64,000 nucleotides of DNA from Mesaphorura yosii (taxonomy: Eukaryota; Arthropoda; Collembola; Poduromorpha; Tullbergiidae): positions 124,001-188,000 of the forward strand of contig WIXG01000120.1 in NCBI GenBank assembly GCA_009869945.1. Reading direction: 5' to 3'. The translations under genes were made by a program, and so were the position numbers. Shown here one piece after another: positions 51,616 to 63,815 of the stretch. Each line of letters begins with the position of its first letter. Position 1 is the stretch's first letter. The notes beneath the pieces are model-generated. The model was given only the letters and a program-made list of their open reading frames with translations. It was not told the DNA's origin and made no database searches.

Positions 51616-53591
51616 ATGGAGCAACTAGTGAAACATGGAAATGATGGCGGCGTCGTTTCAGATGAGCAAGACGTTAAGAATGACGGCAAATCTAAAAGGA
51701 ATCGACATCGACATCAAAAATTGTATGCTGACATCAGAAAACAAATGGAGTTTTATTTCAGCGACTCCAACATTACAAAAAACCGACTGATGAAAGAGAT
51801 GGTGCAGGCTTCAGAATTCGTTGAGTTGGACACATTCATGGGGTTTAACAAAATTTCGGCGTTGACGAAAAATGTAGAGGAGCTTCGGAAGGCATTAAAG
51901 CATTCTGAGAAATTGGAGTTATCCTCGGATGGTCTTGGCGTCAAACGAAAAGTGCCGTTCGATGAGGCAAAGTTGAAGGACGAACAAGCCCTGGAAAGCT
52001 GTACAATTTATGTGGAAAACATCCCGAGAAATGTTGGACATGAATGGGTTGAGAAGATTTTCCAAGAATTTGGTTCAATTACCTACATCTCACTTCCCAA
52101 GTTTAGAAAATCTGGACAACCCAAAGGCTTCGCATTTGTTGAATTTGAAGAACAAATAAGTGCAGATCGGTGTCTAGAAGCGTACGGATCCATGGGTAAG
52201 TCTAAGTCCAAAATTTTCTGGTCCATTCATTTAGCGTTAGCGTGTACTTAATTTCCACTTGTCTTCCTCGCAGGAGCATGTCTCTCAGCTAACATTGATC
52301 CGAGTGATCTTATGAGTGTAAAAAGTTTTGAGGAAGAACATCCGTCGCAATCCCAACCAAGTGTACATTCAGAAACTACCTCACCAGACGCTGAAAAGAC
52401 CAACACTAATGGATCCGCCAAGAATAGCCGAAAGCGAGAATTCGACGACGGTAACAGCGCAGATTTCACCACAAATGTTAAGAAAGAGAGATTAGACGAA
52501 GGACCCCCAAGTGGACACCCTGAAGTTGAATCACATTCTCGTAAGCGGAACCAGCATGAATTGGCTCCGTCCGGCGAAACCGACGAAGCTGACAAAAAGA
52601 AACAAAAGCTTCATGTTGAACTCACATCTGAGGAGGAAGCTTACTGTTCAGCCGTAGAAGGCGACCTGGGCCCAGTAAACACAAGCAATTCTTCTCCGTC
52701 TAAAGAGCAAACACCTGCTGGAGAGAAAGAAGGCAAGAAAAAGAAGAAAAGACGGAGGAATAAGAAAAATACAGATTGGAACGAGACAGGCGTCCAGCTG
52801 GAAAACGACTCAATCCAATTAAGAATTTTGCCGAAGGTAAGTTACTCATTTCAAACTGTTATAATTCCCGTTTATATTTCACGTTAACCGCAATCTAAAT
52901 GGATACGTTTTCCATTTCTGCAGTCAAGCTGGCGAAAGCTGAGGAATCGATATCTCAATTTGCAGAGAGAAAACATGTCGAAGGTAAAGAAGCAATTGAA
53001 ACAGAAAAAAGAGCGATTGCATTCGGACGACCGTGTCCAGAAGATTGAAAGAAAGTTTGCAGCAAAGAGCATCTGTGTCAAAATCGAACTGAAGGAACCG
53101 GCAGAATCAGCCGAGTCGTTTAGATCTTTAGTTGGCGATTTTGTCCCAAAAGACTGGTTGAATTTTCTTAAGTTTGTCGATTACAAGGACGGCGAAGTTG
53201 AGGCTGTTGTCCGGTTTGATGGTGGACCACATGCCATGATGGGCATTAACATATTCTTCCAAAATTCTATGGGGCTTTTCAAGAACGCGATTGTCATGTC
53301 AGGTAGGCAAGCCGTTGATAATAATAACTGATCTTTTGTATTCATAGCTCTAGCCTAAATATTTCCCATTCGTGTATAGAAGAAGAAACGACAGCTTACT
53401 GGATGACTGTCAAAAGCAAAGCAAAGCATCAATCAAAATCAAAGCCCAAGAAAGTCGTTCGAGGGAAGGACAGACTGGCAAATGAAGCCGTGAAAGCAGC
53501 AATTCATATCAGATTTGACGATACCAATGATGACATCTCGCAAGAAAGTGAAGCTGCCCCTGATCGCACAGAAGACGGCAAAGTCAGCTAA
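51616..53591 (+). CDS. Larp7: La-related protein 7, 7SK snRNP component (4 exons, 577 aa)
   Basis: Exons are 51616-52195, 52274-52836, 52924-53302 and 53380-53591, in frame throughout; the ATG is in the strong context ACCACCATGG. A La motif (about residues 32-115, QMEFYFSDSNITKNRLM) and RRM1 (about 131-205, TIYVENIPRN and KGFAFVEF) are followed by a charged Lys-rich linker and a C-terminal xRRM (about 430-530). The end, with AYW..VKSKA, a Lys-rich segment and HIRFDD, matches the tail of vertebrate LARP7. Larp7 binds the uridine-rich 3' end of Pol III RNA, stabilises 7SK and so helps hold P-TEFb inactive; it also aids U6 modification. Length agrees with the family (human is 582 aa). It diverges from mask and converges with the spätzle-like gene. 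Confidence 0.92.
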
Positions 53592-54166
53592 CTATCCAGT
53601 ACATGTTTCCAATCTAAATCATGCGCTGTATTTTCCATTGTTCAGAATCGTAGTTACTGAATGGCATGTGTTCCTACAGACTGCAGTTTTGTTTACTTTT
53701 ATTACGTACAGCCTATTATGTGAAGAAACTCATTTCTATTTGCTAGATATACAAAGTGATATTAAACTATGTCTAATTAAAAATGTCTAACACTGAATTT
53801 GGAGTCGTTGCGCTTCAATGAAATCGGAACCGTGCAAGTTTCAGGGGAAGCGAAAATAGCTTGGAGAATGCAAAGAGACGCTAGTAGAGATAAACATAAG
53901 ATAACGTTACCTATAATGTGATTCAAAGTTTAACCAAGAATAAGATTGAAATCAAAGTAAAGTTAAGGTGGTACAACTTTCATTAGATTAAAGCACTTCA
54001 TCTACAATAATACATGCATGCACAACAAACTTTTCTAACCTTGTCATGTACGAAGTAGAGTCTAGTTTGGCGGCAATTCGAGAGCTAAATATGTATTTGC
54101 CAAATTCTAATGCTAATGTTACTCATTCGCTATAATTCCTAAAACGCGTCAATTCTAAAAATTAGT
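53592..54166. other. Convergent 3' spacer of Larp7 and spätzle-like gene
   Basis: Only 575 bases separate the two stop codons. A minus-strand AATAAA at 53698-53703 lies inside the probable Larp7 3' UTR, so the two transcripts may overlap at their 3' ends. No coding frame is supported. Confidence 0.5.
53761..53766 (+). terminator. Candidate poly(A) signal of Larp7
   Basis: ATTAAA, the commonest variant signal, lies about 170 bases after the Larp7 stop. No AATAAA was seen on this strand between the stop and this point. Confidence 0.4.
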
Positions 54167-57100
54167 CTAAGGGTTACACCGGCACACACAACACGAGGGA
54201 AACAGGAACCAATCCATGAAGATTCCTTTACAATCGTTGTCGGGGTCGTACGCCAGGAGCCGGTGCCACTTGTATTTCTGCTCGCACCCACAGTCGCCGG
54301 TGCATCTTGCAGTTGAAGTCTTCGCACAGACTTCCTGATGAATGGCTTGTTCAAAATGCTGAGTGTTCACAATGGCTCGCACTTTTCCTGCTGAGTTGGC
54401 CGCCCAGTAAGGTGTCGTAATTTCCACCTTTGATTCACACGAGTCCACCCTGTTACGAAGGAATAATTACAGTTTAATTAATTGGGTGCTTCGATGACGT
54501 CAAATCTTCCTCTGTAATTTATGCAAGCAAGCTTTTCCTACCTGTTTGATTTTGGCTGTTCTGTGGGTCCTCCCGTTCTAGGATTCACCGTCTGCCGTGC
54601 CTTTCGGGTGTGATTTCCATTCGAGTGCTCTTTGGCAATGTAATCCGGCACCTCTTCCTCGTAAACTTCTCTTGCGCTACGTCTCAAAATGTTGCCAACC
54701 GATCCACCAACGGGCCCATACTCTTCTGAGCCCAGCATGGCAAATTCTCCGTACATCCTCTTGATCAAAGCTTTGTTCTCGTCGATGAATCTCTCAATGC
54801 TCTCCCTAGAATGTTTCCACAATTTGCATTTAGACTAATTGAATTTAGGTTCTTTGAGAGTTCAGGGCAAGAAACTTACAATGGATATGTGTTTCCGGCA
54901 GTTGGACAAAAGAGTTGATTCAGACGCTTTATGCAGGGCAAGCCCCTCAGAATTTCTCCACGCACTTCCAGTCCGAGTGCGACAGATAACGCTGTCCACA
55001 AAATCTGGTAAAGTAAAATGATCAAATAAGTAAGGAACTTTCATGTGGTTTTCATCACAGAATTATTCAATTGAAGATATTTTCGGGGACAGAATTGATA
55101 CAGCTACGTACCGTCAGCACGACGCAAGTCCCATAAAATATATGTGAACTCTTGATAAATGTTGACGTTCTCAACCTTCCCATTTTCAGAGGAATTGCGA
55201 CTTGCAATAATCAGTCAATTTACTCGTGTAAAACTTTAACTATGCATTTTGTCAAGGCTTAACAACCTCCTTTCACTGCAGCAGTGCTCAGGTTTTTGAG
55301 ATCCGGTCGCTAACAATCGGTCACAGTGTTCAAGTGCATGGGCGGACGCCGACACATTTTATTGATTAAACAGAACGAGATTTCAATAACTCCAACGAAA
55401 ACGTGAACACGACTGACTTTGGATGGTTTATAGCGAATGAATGCGTAATGCAAATGTTGCTAATTTAGAAAAACTCTTAGAGTTGGAATTAATTACTGGT
55501 CTTAAGTAGTTTTACTTTCCGTGAGAATCAAATGCTCTTTTCTCTCACTCGAGTTGGCTACTGTAGACTGGAAGTGGAATTGCACTCGTCCTCTGTGACC
55601 CGTCGTGCAAAAAGGTAAATTCTCATCCTAGGCTCAAAGCATAAGCATAAGAATTATGAAACTTGGCATTTTCATTATTATAGCATTTTATTAAGACTCA
55701 GAGTTCCTCCATGAAGATAAGTGTTATATGACGGCTTTTGCGTGGAAAGAACCACAACGCAACAAAGGATGCGAGAAGAGGTGTAATAAAAGCACGCTGT
55801 AATTGTGTCTATATTTGTAGTTAATGTCTGATCTTTGTTCCCAAAATATTTTTGGTCATGGTCGGCCAATCTGAACCAAGGCTCGTTCCCCCACTCGATT
55901 TCACGGTTAAGGTTGAAACTACAAGACAACTGAAGCTCTGTGCAAGCTGAACACGGCGCTCTTAATGAATGAATCAAAAGCATTTGTCTCAACGCTTTAC
56001 ACGTTACCAATTTAAGCAAGGAGTAATTCAAAGGTTAAAGACAGCTGAGCTCTAGTCGAACCTGGCAATTTTAGTCCAAAAGTTGCGTGAGTCGCCAGTT
56101 CATGCAGTTCAGTCCTAAAAAGGACTTGAGCACGAAACTGAATTCAGATGTGATGTTCCTTCATTTCGGTGGAGGCGGTCTAGCTTTAACTTTATAGTGA
56201 TCTATCTGCCAACAATCTACGACACAAAACGATGGAACTCGAACAAGTTTTTATTTGGTTGGCTGCGTAATCTTCTCAATTTGGGTGACAACCAGGCTGT
56301 ACCAAGTTGACAGCGCTTATCTCATCGAGTCTCATCAAATCCAAGTGCTTCTAAACTTCTAATTATGTCATTATTCGCAACTTGTTCCAAGTGACACCGC
56401 GAACAGTATGTAATGTCATTCATTCAAGACTTGTCCCACATTTTGTGCCGGTGTTGCAAGTCGCCGTGAGTCATTCCTTGTCACACTCACTTAAACCATA
56501 TTGCATCCTGAGGAAATTCCTGTTTGAGTCCGGTCTCCGTATTACGTTTACGGATGATTGAATCTTTGAAACTTGAATCGCATCCTGGAACAGGAATTCT
56601 CTTTCCTGTGTTTCATTAAAATGGTGAAGTGGCAATCTCGCAATACGACAATTAAAAGATTTTTTTGTGAGCAAAATACAATGAAATGTTTTATGCGTGC
56701 TGCTCAACTCAACTGCTCTTGCAACTAAACCTGGCTTCACCATTCTTAAGAGTCAAAAATAAAGAAATGGCTTATTACGAATGAATAATCTGATGAAATG
56801 ATTCATTTGACCACAATAAGCTCTTCAGACACAGACAGAAGGCGGACTCAAACAATCAAGCCTTCAAGAAGTGACTGCGACTGCAAATGATCGTGCTATG
56901 CCTTGAGCACCTTGGGAGAACACAAAAATTAATTCAACAATGAGGAGAGCGATGACGTGCAAACGTGCGATCACGATCTTGTTGAATTGTATTGTGCATG
57001 CGTATGAATATGATTAGCAATTGGCAATGATATTTTACTTCATGTGTAACGTTATATTTCAAGACCTCCACGTCATAAAATTCAACAATCAGCCATGACC

Positions 57101-58904
57101 AGCCAAGCGTGCAATCGCGACTCTGCGTCTGCTATTTGCAGACTCAAGCGGAGATTTTCCAGTTTGTGCTGCGTCTTGTGCCCAGCAACCCAATTACAAT
57201 TTCTGCTTAATAGCATTGTTTACTTCCTTCCGAATGAATTGCAGCAAAAAATGCAACCGCAAACGCACGCGGCTGTACCCAAGTCGCATGGGGATTTTGC
57301 AGTGCAATATCCGGATTCTGATTTAAATAATAAACCTCTTCATATTACAATAATTAAATAATTCATAAATAATGAATTAAATGAATTGAGCCGTGCTGCC
57401 ATAAAATTAACTAGCAAGATAAGTGATGTGCGCAATTGTTGTGATTAATTCTCAGAAGTCTCCTGCCAGCAACGTCAGTCAGCTCTTTGATTCGTAAACA
57501 GTCGCATTGTAATCGATACTTATCTTGTTATCCAAATAACACGGCATAACATGTGATTTGGCCATTTATTCTTCCTTTTACAGGCCCCATTAAAAGATAA
57601 TCACTGTAATAATGAAAATTACGATTATACGCTGTGTTGCCGTATCATGTTCAAGTGCACCATAAAAACCACAACATGAACTTGAAGACAACTGTAAAAA
57701 ATTGATTGATGATCTTAATCACATTATTTCATACAGTGAGCTCCAACTTCTGTATTTTCATTATCATTGCCAAAAGGGTGCGGTTGAAGTACGTGCCGTG
57801 TATGCGAAGCGAATGAAGTGAGCAGCATTTGCAAAAACTTCCTAAACTCGCATCGCAAGCACTGTGCTCGTTCTGGCTGGTCAACTGACGAAATTAGAGC
57901 AACTTTTTACATTTGCATTAATTGTTATTGCTGATGCGCATTGTGAATGATTTTCATTTTCATAAATGGAATTCGGAAGTGATTTCTGCATCTCAATCGA
58001 GCTAATGTTGCGCAATAACCAGAAACAAAGGCGACGAAGGAAAAAATACTCGTCTTACCGGAATCTGATAAAATGTTCCATTGCTCACTGCGGAGTACGC
58101 GTACAAAGGCACAACAGGAACTAGTCCGTCCCGGGCGTAGATTGGTCCTGCAGAATTAAATCATGACTAATTAAAATTATGAGTGTCATGCTAAGAATGC
58201 TAGAAACCCTGGTCACTGAATTTACCCTGAATTGGCGTGACGCGAAGGTCGTGCGGGTAGTGAAGAATATTTCTTTGCGACACTTTCTTGGACTTTCTTC
58301 TCCTGCCGATGGTCGCAGACCGCGGCGGCTGAACGGGCACCGGCACTGGAGCGGGTGCTGGAGCAGGCACGGGGTCATAGTAATCGTCGATGGTATCATC
58401 GTGATAATTATTGTGGTTGACAACGGGAGACGAAAGCACCTGCGGCGTGAGTGTCTGTCGCTGAGTCTGTTGATGTTGATGCGCTACCGGATTTCCGTAA
58501 TAGTCCACACTAGATTGCTTAAGCTGGGGCTGCCGCTGTATACTTTGTGGAATCTGAAGATTCTGATACTGATGCAAATTCTGCTGGATATGCGCTGGAG
58601 ATATGTTGTTTAAATTCGGGGACGTACTGAATCTGTTTGGGATTCCAAAGTGCGTCGGTTGTTGTGTGTAAGACGTCCCTCCGCCATACGTAGACGGGAA
58701 CGATGAGAAGTTGAAGTTTTGTAAGAAACTCATGGTGAGGGTTTCTCGGTCAAACTGACTGTTTTTTCTCACTGGAATGGACAACAGAAACATAGGTCCA
58801 AAAAATCTGAAAGCTGATTCTCAAGCGTCATGTAAGCGATGAAACTCGAGAAAGAACTTACCGGCAACAGAGAGTCTTGCAGCTTGCGTCCGACATCCGT
58901 CGGG
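54167..58904 (-). CDS. spz3: Spätzle-family cystine-knot ligand, Spätzle-3-like (5' end unresolved)
   Basis: Exons read 58862-58904 (tentative), 58226-58771, 58059-58147, 54880-55004, 54542-54805 and 54167-54449, about 449 residues. The last exon encodes the knot: CESKVEITTPYW, then a spaced Cys set ending SCCVCRC, ten cysteines in all. Before it lie a conserved pro-segment (LNQLFCPTAGNTYP, IDENKALIKRMYGE) and basic sites LRRSAR and RKAR suited to furin cleavage. The N-terminal pro-region is Gln/Asn/Tyr-rich. Such ligands are secreted as precursors and signal through Toll-type receptors; Spätzle-3 has neurotrophin-like roles in flies. Near-identity of the knot to Spätzle 3 favours that paralogue over 1, 4, 5 or 6. 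No signal peptide was found: a further 5' exon must lie above 58904, and the join at 58771 has three possible acceptors. Confidence 0.85.
55005..58058 (-). other. Long intron of the spätzle-like gene
   Basis: About 3 kb between the pro-region exon ending NGTFYQIP and the exon starting ILWTALSV; both sides are in phase 0. I see no exon, repeat or RNA gene within it on either strand. Confidence 0.65.
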
Positions 58905-61900
58905 CTAAAAATTCCACCGTGCAGCAAACTTCTGGGCACGTGTACAAAAAGTTGGACAAACTGATCACCCACACAAATGTCACCAAAACGTCAAAACGCG
59001 TGTTCTTATTTTGGCCAAGCGAGCCAATTAATTCACAGATTCGAACTCCACCAAACTTAATTGGCACGAGATTAATCTCAGCTGCTTTGATCGAAATAAA
59101 CGTGCACGAGTAAACAGATTCCACGACTCAATGCACGGACAAAGGTTTTGCTCTCCTTATAAATCGTTGACTGAGATTAGTCATCCACCACGATTACGCA
59201 TCGCGCGCGTTGAGCAGACCTGAACTGGATCGTCGTCGCTAATTGCCAGAAATTCTTCAATTTCAGGTGGTGGTTGACTCTTGCTTTACGCTGTATGCCT
59301 TTGCACTGTGCTTACTGCATGTGAGCTAAATTAATTTTTAAAAGTTAGATGAGGACTATTAAACCCATAAAAACTTGGCAGTGGCAGTGGCACCATTAAG
59401 GTATGATGAGGATCGCTTTTTTGATTCAGAAAAAGTTCGACCGCAACAATATCAAGAGATCTGAGTTCTGAGTACTTCAGAGCCACGAATCCAAATTACG
59501 TGTTATGATCGGGGTACATGGAATCATTTAGTATTTAGTTCATTGCAGAGCACATGATAATAAAATCATGTTGGGCTCTGGTTCTCAATCGAATTATCAA
59601 GAGTTATTGTTGGCAAAGCCAAAGAGTACCGAGTACTTTGTGCATGATCGCCTTGGTCTTAAACTCATTCGTCTCCTACTCCTCAGCATTCTTTACAAGA
59701 CAACTACAACAGAACAAAGTCAGTCAATCAAATCACCTGTTACGATAGGCGCAGCATGCGCAATAATGCACAACAATTCGTGAGTCGAATACGAACACGA
59801 CCATCAATCGTAAACATAAACATTTCAGGACGCAGAACGTTGAGCAGATCAAGACAAATGACAAACCAAACCCATCACATCTTCCACGCATGAGAATGAG
59901 GTACTTTGTGCCCTTCTTCTCTGAGTCCCATCGCAAAGATTAATTCAAGCGTGGATTTAATTGATTTTTCGTTTTTGCATTTTAATGGCCAACTGAGCAA
60001 TTTGCCCTTGCGACGGCGGCTGCGGCGACCGCAGAATATATCTACGGAGTATCCAAAGCGCGTCTTCATCTATGGTGCCATTTTCTGACTGACTCTAGTC
60101 TCGTCTCCATTTTAAATTCTTTCAGTTTTTGGCATTTCAGACCATTATTACTCAACATGTTATGCAAGCATTTAATGACCCTCCGCCGCGCCGCCACGCT
60201 TCATTTAACTTGGAATTTGGCAAAAGGGTAGAAACAAAAACTGCAAACTATTATGTAAGCTCACGTCCATTCTTTGTTATTTTATTTTGACTCGGCTCTT
60301 AGAAAGGAAATCTGTTCTTTGTTTTATGATACTCACAAAGTCATCGTGAGTCAACAAAACTTCGGATATCGATTATTTAACTGCTGCGCAGAGTTCAGCT
60401 CGTTTATGAGGATAATTTACTTGGGCGAGACGGATCAAAAAAGACTCCTCACTGCGAACAGCTTTCGAGATCGTGAGGTTCAAGGGTGTGGCGACATCTG
60501 AAGTTGGGTCTCCTCCAGACTCGATCGATCGTCTCCCATTAATAAAGCTGGAATTTAAGGAATGCGTAATCGCGCGTTAAATTTGGACAAAATGACACCG
60601 CTTTCATAAAGCAATTAATAGAGACTGTGCATGTTGCGCGTGTTTTGACACACGTCTCAATTTCAATCTGACGTGTTAATCTTGACACTTTAAATGCTGC
60701 TCCTGGCAAAACCTATCCAGAATAAATGGTTTGCTTTTGCTTGTGCAAAAAATAAGTGCAAACTGTAAATGTCGACATCACGTTTCGAGATTTGCAATAT
60801 CTCAGATTATTTAATAATATTCAAGTGCAAATTCAACTCAATCTTTTAATCGATCGGCCGGCCACACCCGATCGAGTTCAACTGGGTCCTTGTAACACGT
60901 CCAAGTTATTTTCGTTCTCTTAATTGAAAACCAGTACGAGGATGTGTGCCGCAGTGTGCGAATGCGGAAACTTCAAACGCGAGTCCCAAGTGAAAAATTG
61001 AAATGAATTATGTGTGACACGTTCAGCCAGAATTTTTAATTAGAAAATGTGCATAAATTATTGCTTGGTCCACAGTACCGTCTTGGCTAGGTCTTGTAGT
61101 GATCCTAAAATCGTATATCGTATTTTGCTCGTGGTGCTTCATAAGTTTGTTACTTTACTCATGCTTGTCGTCACCTCGTTTTCTTCGCAATTCCGCATTC
61201 CACGTGCCTGTTCCACTCTCGCTCTCGATAACACCGTACGGTTCCATTCCAACATGCCACAGTTTTGTCTTAATTGAAATTGATATCGCTCTCATTCGGA
61301 TAGACGATAAAAAAAAAGTGACAGCGGCAAGGACCTTCGCGCTCACACTCGCACTCGTTTCTTGGAAATCTGGTACAAAATCTTTTGCGAGTTGAGTGGT
61401 ACTATCTTTATAAGGAAGAAAGCATGTGGCGGTAGCAAAAAAGAAACATTCCAGCGAAGTCTTTTGTACCGGAGACGTCTAAACGATCAATCAACAATGA
61501 CAAAGGGCACAATTATATAATTTATGCGGAGTTGCGCTAAATGAGAGCGGAAGCATCTTGGAATAATTACAATAAGAATGGCTTACACGCCTACTTAAGA
61601 ATAAATGTCCCAGTCAGTCGCATGTCATCTTTTTTGTCATGCGCGACGTCAAATGAAGTTGACTTTGGCGTCTGGCCGAATGTTTTTGCCGACTGCGCAG
61701 CATGAGAGCATTCTTGGCAGCAGTACAGAATGTATGGACATGTGAGATGGACAAGAAAGGTGTAAACAAGAGACGAATTTTAATTGAGATCTCATTCAGT
61801 CGTTTAATGCACCGTGGATGGTGAACAAAGGGTCTCTTGGCACTCGGAAAAATGAAGTTGCAATGCTAAATTGATCAATGAAGTCTAATAAAGTGTCTTT

Positions 61901-62090
61901 CTGCTATTGAACAAATAAATGGAAGTCTTGTCGTTCTGAATACGTCCTCGGATTTTGGATTGCTAATTTTATTGAGTTCATCTGTGTTAAGTAATTTTGA
62001 ATTTAGTAATGATATAGGCTCCTTGAGAATTTTCCACTCGGCATTGAATTCAATTCGTTTTACTCCAGTCAGACCACTTCGGCTCAAGAA
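58905..62090. other. Probable 5' region of the spätzle-like gene; no gene resolved
   Basis: About 3.2 kb without a frame I can assign. The missing signal-peptide exon of the minus-strand spätzle-like gene probably lies here. A hydrophobic minus-strand frame at 59733-59936 is a weak candidate, but its splice frame to the next exon could not be shown. The left part otherwise looks like ordinary AT-rich spacer. Confidence 0.5.
61968..61973 (-). terminator. Candidate minus-strand poly(A) signal after the RS frame
   Basis: Plus-strand TTTATT reads AATAAA on the minus strand, about 118 bases beyond the stop of the RS-rich frame at 62091. Its presence is compatible with that frame being the end of a real transcript. 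Confidence 0.3.
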
Positions 62091-62405
62091 TCATGACCTT
62101 GACCTTCGTCTCTTTCTCCGAGAGGTTGTGGCAGTTCGGATGCGAGTTCTTGTACGAGATTTCCCACGTCCACGTCGTGCTGACCGACTACGGCTGCGTC
62201 CATTCCAAGATCTTGACCGGGTGGACTGCCACCTGGCGCGGGAGCGAGACCGGGTGCGTATGGATTTTCTTCTGTGAGGTGCTTGATGAGAAGTGCTCCT
62301 CGCTTGTGTCCGGCTACGTCTTGTTCGAGGCACAGGTCGGGATTTCTTCTTGCGCGTACGCCCATTGTGACGGGGTTTGGCACGGATCTTGGATTTTGTG
62401 TTATG
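62091..62405 (-). CDS. Orphan RS-rich open frame (last exon or gene remnant)
   Basis: The frame is open for 104 codons between a TAA at 62406-62408 and a TGA at 62091. Its second half is an arginine-serine domain: RTRSRSRARWQSTRSRSW and GRSRSRSARRGRGKSRTRT, ending RRKRRRSRS. RS domains mark splicing factors of the SR family. No in-frame ATG stands near the start and no RNA-binding domain precedes it, so it is either a terminal exon whose upstream exons I cannot find, or a 5'-truncated remnant of an SR gene. The preceding gene on this strand, Gar1, has its own poly(A) signal at 62472-62477 between the two, which argues against a simple shared transcript. An acidic, Pro-rich frame overlaps it and looks like a shadow. 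Confidence 0.3.
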   Translation of the reverse strand, partial: HNTKSKIRAKPRHNGRTRKKKSRPVPRTRRSRTQARSTSHQAPHRRKSIRTRSRSRARWQSTRSRSWNGRSRSRSARRGRGKSRTRTRIRTATTSRRKRRRSRS

Positions 62406-62471
62406 TTATGATTTATGCATTGATGGTTGATGACAGAGTGCCTCAAATGCGGTCGAAGTTTAGAAAAGTAC

Positions 62472-62477
62472 TTTATT
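62472..62477 (-). terminator. Poly(A) signal of Gar1
   Basis: Plus-strand TTTATT, reading AATAAA on the minus strand, lies about 100 bases after the Gar1 stop at 62575. Confidence 0.6.
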
Positions 62478-62574
62478 TTATGTTTCTTGGAAAGTCAGCA
62501 GTAAGAAAATTCAATACGTGAACGAACAGAAATTGGCATGATTAAAAACAAAGTAGTCAAAGCAGATTCTGGAG

Positions 62575-63554
62575 TTAGCGTCCACGCCCGCCACGAAAGC
62601 CTCCTCCTCCTCCACGACCTCCGCCAAACCCTCCACCACCTCGGCCAAATCCACCTCCGCCACCCCTTCCACCGAAACCTCCACCTCCACGGCCTCCACC
62701 TACATGAAAGAAAGTTATTCTCTTTTCCTGAAACTCTGGATCATCTAAACATGCGTGCAACTGGTTTTACTAACCCCCACCTCGACCTCCGAATCCTCCA
62801 CCGCCACCACGACCACCGAATCCTCCTCCTGATAGACAATAATTGAAATTGAATGACAACACGAGAGCTTTAAGAACCTAGAGCCTATTGGTACCTCGGC
62901 CGCCTCCTCCACCTCTGCCCCCACCACCTCTCCCTCCGCCTCGACCCCTTCCACGACCTCCGCCACCTCGACTATCTCCGCCCGGAAGGAATCGTGCAAT
63001 CGGCAAGAGTTTCGCCGGATCTATGAACAACTGCATACGAGAACATAAGAATACTTCATCATTGCAGACAAAAGCTGGATATACAGTAATTAAAGAAAGC
63101 TACAAAAGTTGTGTACCTCGTCTTTTTCTTTGAAGGAAGTCGCTTTAACATCATCGCTCAGTTTAACTGACACGTAATATTCTTTGAGGGTACCAAATAT
63201 CTCGTCAATTTTCCCAATCTGTTGCTTATTCTGAAGATATATTGGAGCGTTGAAGTAAGGTACATCTTGCAGGGTTACTTTGCACACTAAATCATTCTGA
63301 CAAGGGTGGGTGAAGTATCCAAGTGTTATGACACGCTCTGGCGGCCCCTGATCTTCAAATCGGCGACCTCCGCCGCCGCCTCCTCGACCTCCTCTAAAAC
63401 CACCTGCAAGAAAACGACGAAGTTGAAATTGTCTCCAGTTCCAGCGCAGAAACCACATAGGGATACGTGGTGAATCGGCCAACTCACCCCTTCCACCACC
63501 ACCTCCACCTCTTCCACCGCCGAAACCTCCACCGCCTCCACGAATAGGCCCCAT
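62575..63554 (-). CDS. Gar1: GAR1, H/ACA ribonucleoprotein subunit (5 exons, 222 aa)
   Basis: Exons are 63488-63554, 63117-63403, 62895-63030, 62775-62828 and 62575-62699, in frame throughout. An N-terminal RGG tract leads into the six-stranded core (about residues 45-130: [28 protein letters not shown]), closed by [15 protein letters not shown], then a long second RGG tail. Gar1 binds the pseudouridine synthase dyskerin (Nop60B in flies) in H/ACA particles and helps turnover of guided pseudouridylation of rRNA and snRNA in nucleoli and Cajal bodies. Length matches the human protein (217 aa). The RGG tail is split over small exons, all joined in phase 1 within glycine codons. It starts 261 bases from a divergent gene. 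Confidence 0.94.
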
Positions 63555-63815
63555 TCGTAGTTAACTAAATAATAATCACGTCAATTAATGCAGCCTGGAG
63601 TTATGTGGCTAATTAGTACAAAAGTCGCAGTAAACACATTGCACATGTACGCCGTTCCCGAAGTTTTGAATTATGAATCTTGTGCGGACTTTTTCTGTGC
63701 CCGTAACCTTGCATTTGTTCAAGCTGAATGTGGGAACAACTGCATCCAGTGTCAAGACCAGTCACAGGACAATTAAGTTAAAGTATTTTACATCGATTGA
63801 TGGTGTTTAACTACG
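63555..63815. promoter_or_regulatory. Bidirectional promoter of Gar1 and the right-end gene
   Basis: Only 261 bases separate the two divergent start codons, so both 5' UTRs and promoters must share this stretch or overlap it. No TATA box is obvious. The plus-strand open frame at 63588-63776 has no recognisable content. Confidence 0.6.

Noticed and set aside
58858..59124. Minus-strand frame with a hydrophobic segment as the spätzle signal peptide
   Set aside because: Its frame reaches the donor at 58862 in phase 2, which hits a stop when joined to the best acceptor at 58771; only a weaker acceptor would keep it open.
62093..62521. 142-codon plus-strand frame opposite the RS domain
   Set aside because: It is the antisense shadow of the Arg/Ser codons plus Gar1 3' UTR and has no family similarity.
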